DNA of 54,185 nt from CAYRYU01 sp964428355 (GTDB taxonomy: Bacteria; Muiribacteriota; Ozemobacteria; Ozemobacterales; Ozemobacteraceae). The stretch is from the NCBI GenBank assembly GCA_964428355.1, contig CAYRYU010000045.1, forward strand, positions 1 to 54,185, given 5' to 3'. The translations under genes and the position numbers were made by a program. Position 1 is the first letter of the stretch, and each line of letters starts with the position of its first letter. Shown here one piece after another: positions 49,986 to 54,185 of this stretch. The notes beneath the pieces were generated by a model, which searched no databases, was not told the origin of the DNA, and was given only the letters and a program-made list of their open reading frames with translations.

Positions 49986-52169
49986 TCAATCCTTTCCCGG
50001 GGAGATCGTATAGATCTCCTCGAGGGACAGTCCGAATCTGAAGAGGGACCCGGTCCCCGTCGGGTCGCAGTGCAGGGTGGGAAGGGGGTCGTGGGCCTGC
50101 GCGAAAGTGATGGTTTTCCGCCCCACCCCGGTAAGCCCTTGGATATCGAGTTCCCGGGCGGCCAGGGATCCGACTATGTGGAAGGAGGGACCGAGCGACC
50201 GGAAGATCCCGCGCAGGCAGACCAGGTGTGCCTGGATCTTCTGGGGTTCGGGACAATCGATCGTGATGTCCCTTTCGCATGCAACCAGGGTCAGCGGATC
50301 CGTGGGGGCGGTGATAGGAGCCTTGATCGTGATGCTTCCCTTTGCGATGATGATTCCGCCACGGGAAACGGAGAGGGGCTTGTCGAAAGTCAGATCGGAT
50401 TCGACGTAGACGATTCCCGGGAGATCGAGACTGGAGCCGTTTCCCTGGCCCACCAGTGCGGTCTGCCGGAACTCGGCCTCGCTCGAAAAGCGGGCGGTGA
50501 CCTTGGGAAGCAGCTCCGCGATGCCTTCCAGACGGTTCAGACCGCCCCCGAAAATCTCCCGGCCCTGGGCATCCAGGATCGTCCCTTCGCCGGTCCGGAC
50601 CGATTCCTGGACATTACCCCCAGTTCCACGCCAGAACTTGAGTCCTTTGGCCCAGCGATCAGGTATGGTCCCGACGTTTCCGGACGGACTCTGGGGATTG
50701 GCGATCGGCCCGGTCTCCTGGTTGGAAAGAAGGTAATCGAGTCCGGCGTTGTAGCTTTCCGTCGCGATGCGGGTCATCGCCGACTGGAATCTGGAATAGT
50801 GCTGTGACCATGGGGCGGAGACCGGGTCCATTTCCATCAGGATACGGAAGTAGTTGAAATCGCCCGCATAGGGAGATGGGGGATTGGTGAAAGCCTGCGT
50901 GAACTTCGCCTCGCTGGGGAATCCCGGCACCCCAACCCCGAGAACGGGCGTGGTTCCAAGCATGACGTTGATCGATTTCACATGCAGGAACCGTCTTTCC
51001 ACCGGGCCGAAAACGATCGTGGGAGTCGGCTCCGCTGCGCTTCCGAAGAGACGGAGGAGGCCGACGCCGGTATCGAGGGGCTCGATGAACCGCGTGAAAA
51101 GCAGATCCGAAAGCGGTTTCGGTCCCTTGGTGGTGGGATAGTCGTCGCGAAGCCCTTCCAGGCCGATCTTGAACTGCGTTATCCGGCTCGCCCCGCCTTT
51201 CGCGATCAACGGCCCTCCCCAGGAGGTGAGCGCGGGATCATCGTTAACCATGGTCAGGTACCGGAGGAAAGTGCGGTCGTCGAACTGGCGCTCTCCGCCT
51301 CCCTCTCCCGACAGGCCGAAAGACCAGGTCTGGTTGCCTCCCAGGTAGATCCAGCCTGCTTCCGATTCTATCTTCGCCATCGCGGCATCCCCCAGCCCAC
51401 CGCTCGGGAAGGCGAGGTTATCTCCCTGGACAACCGGAAACGAAGGCCCGTTAACGATTTCGATGGGTTTCAGGTTTCCCGAAAAGCCCGGGGCCGTGGT
51501 CCGGCGGTGGAGGGGGTTCAGGACGGCGGCGGTATTTGAAAGGGGCGGAAGTTTCACGAAAAGGGAAAACTTGGAAAGGACCGGATGGACCATCCGGAAG
51601 ACCTTCAACCCGCGCGTCACGGTAACCTTCCGGACGCTGTTTCCAACCGTCGCCACCGCTTCCACCTGGAGTCGTCCGGATTTCTCGACGGGATTCGGTT
51701 TCACTCCGCTGCCGGCATCCGTGGGTAGGGCTGCAAGCCCGAAAAGCCTTGCCTTCAGGGTGAGAAGGGCGGGATGTCCTTCCTTTCCGACTTCGATCCT
51801 GTATTCCTCGACGCAGGGGGGAAGCTTGATCTCGCCCTGCCAGTCCTGGAGCGTGGGCGAGAAGAGATGGGTGTAGAATTCCTTTGGCACGTAGGCGGGA
51901 GCGGAGTCGAAAGTCCCGGAGGAGAGTTCCTGCATGGCCCAGCGCACCCCCGCGTCGGCAAGGTTCACCGCGAGGCTGGAATCGAGGTAGTGCTGGGCGC
52001 TCTGCACCTGTCCGCGGGAAAGGAAGCCCATCGTCGCGAAATAGACCGCGAGAACCAGCATCAGGACTACGATCACGGGGAGGACGAAACCGGACCGGAA
52101 CGTGCGCGATCCCCCGCCCAGGGAATTCCCCGGGCAGGCAGGGATGTCCCGTTTCCGGGCAAGGGTCAT
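49986..52169 (-). CDS. Large PilX/GspK-like pilus-associated protein
   Basis: 727 residues. N-terminal hydrophobic anchor GFVLPVIVVLMLVLAVYFAT preceded by SRTFRS, without a standard Glu+5, then ARG-type helix SAQHYLDSSLAVNLADAGVR, as in PilX/GspK proteins. A very long beta-rich extracytoplasmic part follows, ending with right-handed-helix-like repeats (VESDLTFDKPLSVSRGGIII, AKGSITIKAPITAPTDPLTL, VACERDITIDCPEPQKIQAH) typical of polymer-forming or bactofilin-like surface stretches. It heads a five-gene pseudopilin operon. ATG 52169 has GGTGGG seven bases upstream. Ordinary PilX is about 200 residues, so most of the protein is an added surface domain. Confidence 0.8.
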   Translation of the reverse strand: MTLARKRDIPACPGNSLGGGSRTFRSGFVLPVIVVLMLVLAVYFATMGFLSRGQVQSAQHYLDSSLAVNLADAGVRWAMQELSSGTFDSAPAYVPKEFYTHLFSPTLQDWQGEIKLPPCVEEYRIEVGKEGHPALLTLKARLFGLAALPTDAGSGVKPNPVEKSGRLQVEAVATVGNSVRKVTVTRGLKVFRMVHPVLSKFSLFVKLPPLSNTAAVLNPLHRRTTAPGFSGNLKPIEIVNGPSFPVVQGDNLAFPSGGLGDAAMAKIESEAGWIYLGGNQTWSFGLSGEGGGERQFDDRTFLRYLTMVNDDPALTSWGGPLIAKGGASRITQFKIGLEGLRDDYPTTKGPKPLSDLLFTRFIEPLDTGVGLLRLFGSAAEPTPTIVFGPVERRFLHVKSINVMLGTTPVLGVGVPGFPSEAKFTQAFTNPPSPYAGDFNYFRILMEMDPVSAPWSQHYSRFQSAMTRIATESYNAGLDYLLSNQETGPIANPQSPSGNVGTIPDRWAKGLKFWRGTGGNVQESVRTGEGTILDAQGREIFGGGLNRLEGIAELLPKVTARFSSEAEFRQTALVGQGNGSSLDLPGIVYVESDLTFDKPLSVSRGGIIIAKGSITIKAPITAPTDPLTLVACERDITIDCPEPQKIQAHLVCLRGIFRSLGPSFHIVGSLAARELDIQGLTGVGRKTITFAQAHDPLPTLHCDPTGTGSLFRFGLSLEEIYTISPGKD

Positions 52170-52253
52170 GGTTGTTCCCACCCCCATACTTGTTGAGATG
52201 CTTTTCGAAAGAAGATCGTGACGTCAAAAATCGGCAGGCGGAACATAGTTTTC

Positions 52254-52259
52254 ATTATA
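52254..52259 (-). promoter_or_regulatory. -10 box of the leftward pseudopilin operon
   Basis: Perfect TATAAT on the minus strand, about 85 bases before ATG 52169. No clear -35. It is back to back with the rightward TATAAT at 52338-52343. Confidence 0.5.
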
Positions 52260-52334
52260 CAGGTAAACCCTTCCGGAAGCTCGCGAGCGGTTTCGTTTGG
52301 CGGGGCAGATGCCAACTTCCCTTTGGGTTGGAAA

Positions 52335-52343
52335 TGTTATAAT
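52335..52343 (+). promoter_or_regulatory. Extended -10 promoter of the rightward pseudopilin operon
   Basis: TGTTATAAT, a perfect extended -10, followed by GAGAGAGGGAGG and ATG 52361, so the leader is only about 12 bases. Confidence 0.65.
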
Positions 52344-52360
52344 GAGAGAGGGAGGATTGG

Positions 52361-52897
52361 ATGGGGTTTCTCCGAGAGAAACGGTCGGGGATCACGATGG
52401 TGGAACTTCTCATCGCCTCCGTGCTGTTTTCCGGGTTGATCGCCCTCTCGTACAATTCCCTGATGACCTTCACCGGCCGCGCGAGCGAGGCCCTGGCAAA
52501 GCGGCTGATCCTGCAGATGGAAGCCCGGAAAGCGCTTTTGTCCCTGTATCGAGAGGTCCAGGAGGGGATCGAGGTCCTGCTTCCCCAGCCCGGCTCAACC
52601 CTTCCCTACCTTGTCTATCGCGACTTCGTCAACAACATCCATGTGGTCTACCTGGAGAAAGACGACGACCTTTCCGCCCTCGAGAAGGAGGAACTTTTCT
52701 CCATTGTCGAAGGGGTCAAGGATCCCGGGGAAGGGACCTCCCCCCCGCCAAAGATTCTGGCCCGGTATGTGACCTCGCTCAACTTCACCGCCCACCATTA
52801 CGGCGGGGTGTTGATCTCCTGTTCCCTGAAGGGCGGGAAAGGCCGGTTCGCGTTGGTCAACTACGTCCGCCTGAAAAACATCACCGTCGGAGATTAG
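52361..52897 (+). CDS. Type IV pilin-like (pseudopilin) protein
   Basis: 178 residues. Leader MGFLREKRSG, cleavage G/I, then ITMVELLIASVLFSGLIALS with Glu at +5. The globular part (AKRLILQMEARKALLSLYRE, YLVYRDFVNNIHVVYLEKDD, SLNFTAHHYGGVLISCSLKG) is of the J/PilW type. It is the first gene of a rightward operon with the Gly-rich protein, two bases apart. GGGAGG lies nine bases before ATG 52361. Confidence 0.9.
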   Translation: MGFLREKRSGITMVELLIASVLFSGLIALSYNSLMTFTGRASEALAKRLILQMEARKALLSLYREVQEGIEVLLPQPGSTLPYLVYRDFVNNIHVVYLEKDDDLSALEKEELFSIVEGVKDPGEGTSPPPKILARYVTSLNFTAHHYGGVLISCSLKGGKGRFALVNYVRLKNITVGD

Positions 52898-52899
52898 TT

Positions 52900-54185
52900 A
52901 TGAAAGCCGTGGTTCGATCCATCACCCCGGTTCGACGTGGCATGGCGCTCATCTTCGTCCTGGCAATCGTCATCGTCCTGGTCCTCGCGACCGTGGTGAT
53001 CTCCCGCCTCATGGGAGGGGTCCAGGAGCAGGTGCAGTATGCGGACGCGGCCCTCAGGGCGCAGTACATCGGCGAATCCGCGTATAACCTCCTCTACGCG
53101 AGGCTTATGGGGACTGCCTTCGAAAAACGTTGGTTCAGGGGGGCTCCGGATGCGCGTTCGGCGGTTCCGGAAGGGGGGGGGACATACGACTACTTCATCC
53201 AGGACACCCCCGGCCGCCCCTTCCACGTGGACGTCTGGGTCCGTTCGAGTTTCCGCCACGTCAACCGGTGTTTCTTCTACCGGGTCCGGTGCCAGCCGGG
53301 CCTCATTCCCGGGATGATGCGGGGAACGGCCATCAGCGCTATCGAGCTGGAGGAGGCGAACTTCCCCCCTCCCGGGAACCCGCCCACCGATGCGCACTCC
53401 CAGCAGATCGACGCCATGATCCAGAAACGGAGCGCGAACAGCAAGGCGGTCGACCGGATGGCGGCGGCGGTGACGAGCTCCAACGACCTCGCTCAGATCG
53501 TGACCGAGGTGACGAACGCCCCGCCCAAACGGGAGACGCGTTCCAGCCCCTTCCCGCCCGCGGGGGAGGCCCCTCCCCCACCTCCCGACCCGGGCCCTCC
53601 CCCGCTCGAGGATCTCACCCCTCCCCCAAAGGTGGTCCCGCCGGTCAATCCCACGACGGTGGATGAACTGAAGAAGGTGATCAAGCCTTCCTCCCCAATC
53701 TCCGGCGGTGTCCAGGCCCCTGATCCATCCGGCGGCTGGAACCCGGCCGACCTGGAGCAGTTCGAGAAGAACATCGAGCGGGAAACCCAGAAGTCCCCGG
53801 CGGCGAACGAAGCGCAGAAGTCCACGAACACCATTTCCCAGAAAGATCCCGGGGCTTTCCAGGTCGCGAAACCCACCAACACCTCAACCGGGGGATCGGA
53901 CTCTTCTTTCCCCGGGTCCACGGTCGGCGGGGGTTTGGGCGGGAACACAAACTCGGGAAACGGTAGCGGCGGCGGCGGAAGTGGTGGAGGAGGGGGATAT
54001 CCCACCGGAACGTCTATGGGTGGAGGATCCGGAACCGGCGGAGAGGGATCCTCGAGTGGCGGGAGCGGCCCGGGAACGGGGGGTGGTTCGGGCGGCGACG
54101 GGTCGGGAACCGGCGGTGGCGCGGGGACCGGCGACGGATCCGGCAGTGGGTCCGGGGCGGGCTCTGGAGGCGGGTCGGGCACGGG
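52900..54185 (+). CDS. PilX-like anchor with Pro-rich and Gly/Ser-rich surface extension, partial
   Basis: Open from ATG 52900 to the window edge (428 residues seen, no stop). Hydrophobic anchor GMALIFVLAIVIVLVLATVV followed by the helix QYADAALRAQYIGESAYNLL, the same plan as the leftward PilX-like protein. A globular part with three Cys (residues about 65-160) leads to a Pro-rich stretch (PPAGEAPPPPPDPGPPPLED) and then, from about residue 340, at least 85 residues almost entirely Gly, Ser, Thr, Asn and Asp. Such tails form flexible stalks or silk-like surface matter. No sorting motif is seen before the edge. The opposite strand gives a Pro-rich shadow frame that is not a gene. Confidence 0.85.
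   Translation, partial: MKAVVRSITPVRRGMALIFVLAIVIVLVLATVVISRLMGGVQEQVQYADAALRAQYIGESAYNLLYARLMGTAFEKRWFRGAPDARSAVPEGGGTYDYFIQDTPGRPFHVDVWVRSSFRHVNRCFFYRVRCQPGLIPGMMRGTAISAIELEEANFPPPGNPPTDAHSQQIDAMIQKRSANSKAVDRMAAAVTSSNDLAQIVTEVTNAPPKRETRSSPFPPAGEAPPPPPDPGPPPLEDLTPPPKVVPPVNPTTVDELKKVIKPSSPISGGVQAPDPSGGWNPADLEQFEKNIERETQKSPAANEAQKSTNTISQKDPGAFQVAKPTNTSTGGSDSSFPGSTVGGGLGGNTNSGNGSGGGGSGGGGGYPTGTSMGGGSGTGGEGSSSGGSGPGTGGGSGGDGSGTGGGAGTGDGSGSGSGAGSGGGSGT

Noticed and set aside
53493..54182. Pro-rich minus-strand frame (229 codons) at the right end
   Set aside because: Complement of the Gly/Ser-rich tail of the plus-strand PilX-like gene, which continues from ATG 52900; no start signal of its own.

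Overview
The window is a GC-rich (roughly 60%), densely coded stretch of a Gram-negative-type bacterial chromosome, almost certainly from a metagenome assembly. It has two 100-N gaps, each flanked by the same 55 bases on both sides, which is a scaffolder artefact. Lipoproteins, Sec signal peptides, many type IV pilin-like proteins, a periplasmic amidase, KatG and a TagA/WecG enzyme indicate a cell with an exported surface apparatus. No rRNA, tRNA, CRISPR array, phage or insertion sequence was seen. The many SpoIIE-type phosphatases, pseudopilins and two-TM proteins with a pilin-like ectodomain recall uncultured lineages such as Candidatus Riflebacteria/Ozemobacteria. That placement is an impression from memory, not a result.

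Layout. 1-4806 (minus): two tandem membrane HAMP proteins, the complete one a SpoIIE/PP2C phosphatase. 5124-7818: small regulatory and membrane genes (membrane protein, cyclic-nucleotide-binding protein, lone WYL domain, small membrane protein, HD-domain protein). 7891-10847: a LeuC/LeuD-type hydro-lyase with an isocitrate-dehydrogenase-like enzyme, closed by a terminator. 10931-15689: a TagO-like/TagA fusion glycosyltransferase, two small unknown genes and a hybrid histidine kinase. 15721-19072 (minus): a propeller lipoprotein and an exported protein. 19256-22120: perR-katG peroxide defence. 22304-31830: exported propeller proteins, a PilN-like protein, an NFACT (RqcH-like) protein invaded by repeats, a zinc metalloprotease and a pilin-like membrane protein. 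32313-37367: an operon of DnaB-like ATPase, TPR and HEAT proteins. 37451-42706 (minus): acidic exported peptide, amidase, two exported helical proteins, and about 1.9 kb of decayed DNA. 43049-47758 (minus): ferredoxin-nitroreductase, FecR-like anti-sigma factor with its ECF sigma factor, an exported protein with AAGPG repeats, and a LysM-C39 peptidase. 47839-54185: two divergent pseudopilin operons fired from back-to-back TATAAT boxes, one ending in a large Gly/Ser-rich surface protein that runs off the window.

Recurring themes. Extended -10 promoters (TGnTA...T) precede at least eight genes, and in two cases lie so close to the ATG that leaderless mRNAs are likely. Several proteins look like adapted or dead copies of enzymes: a TagO-like domain without its aspartate pair, and a C39-like protein without its cysteine. 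Two genes running off the window edges (1-2080 minus and 52900-54185 plus) have no stop inside the window and are easy to miss.
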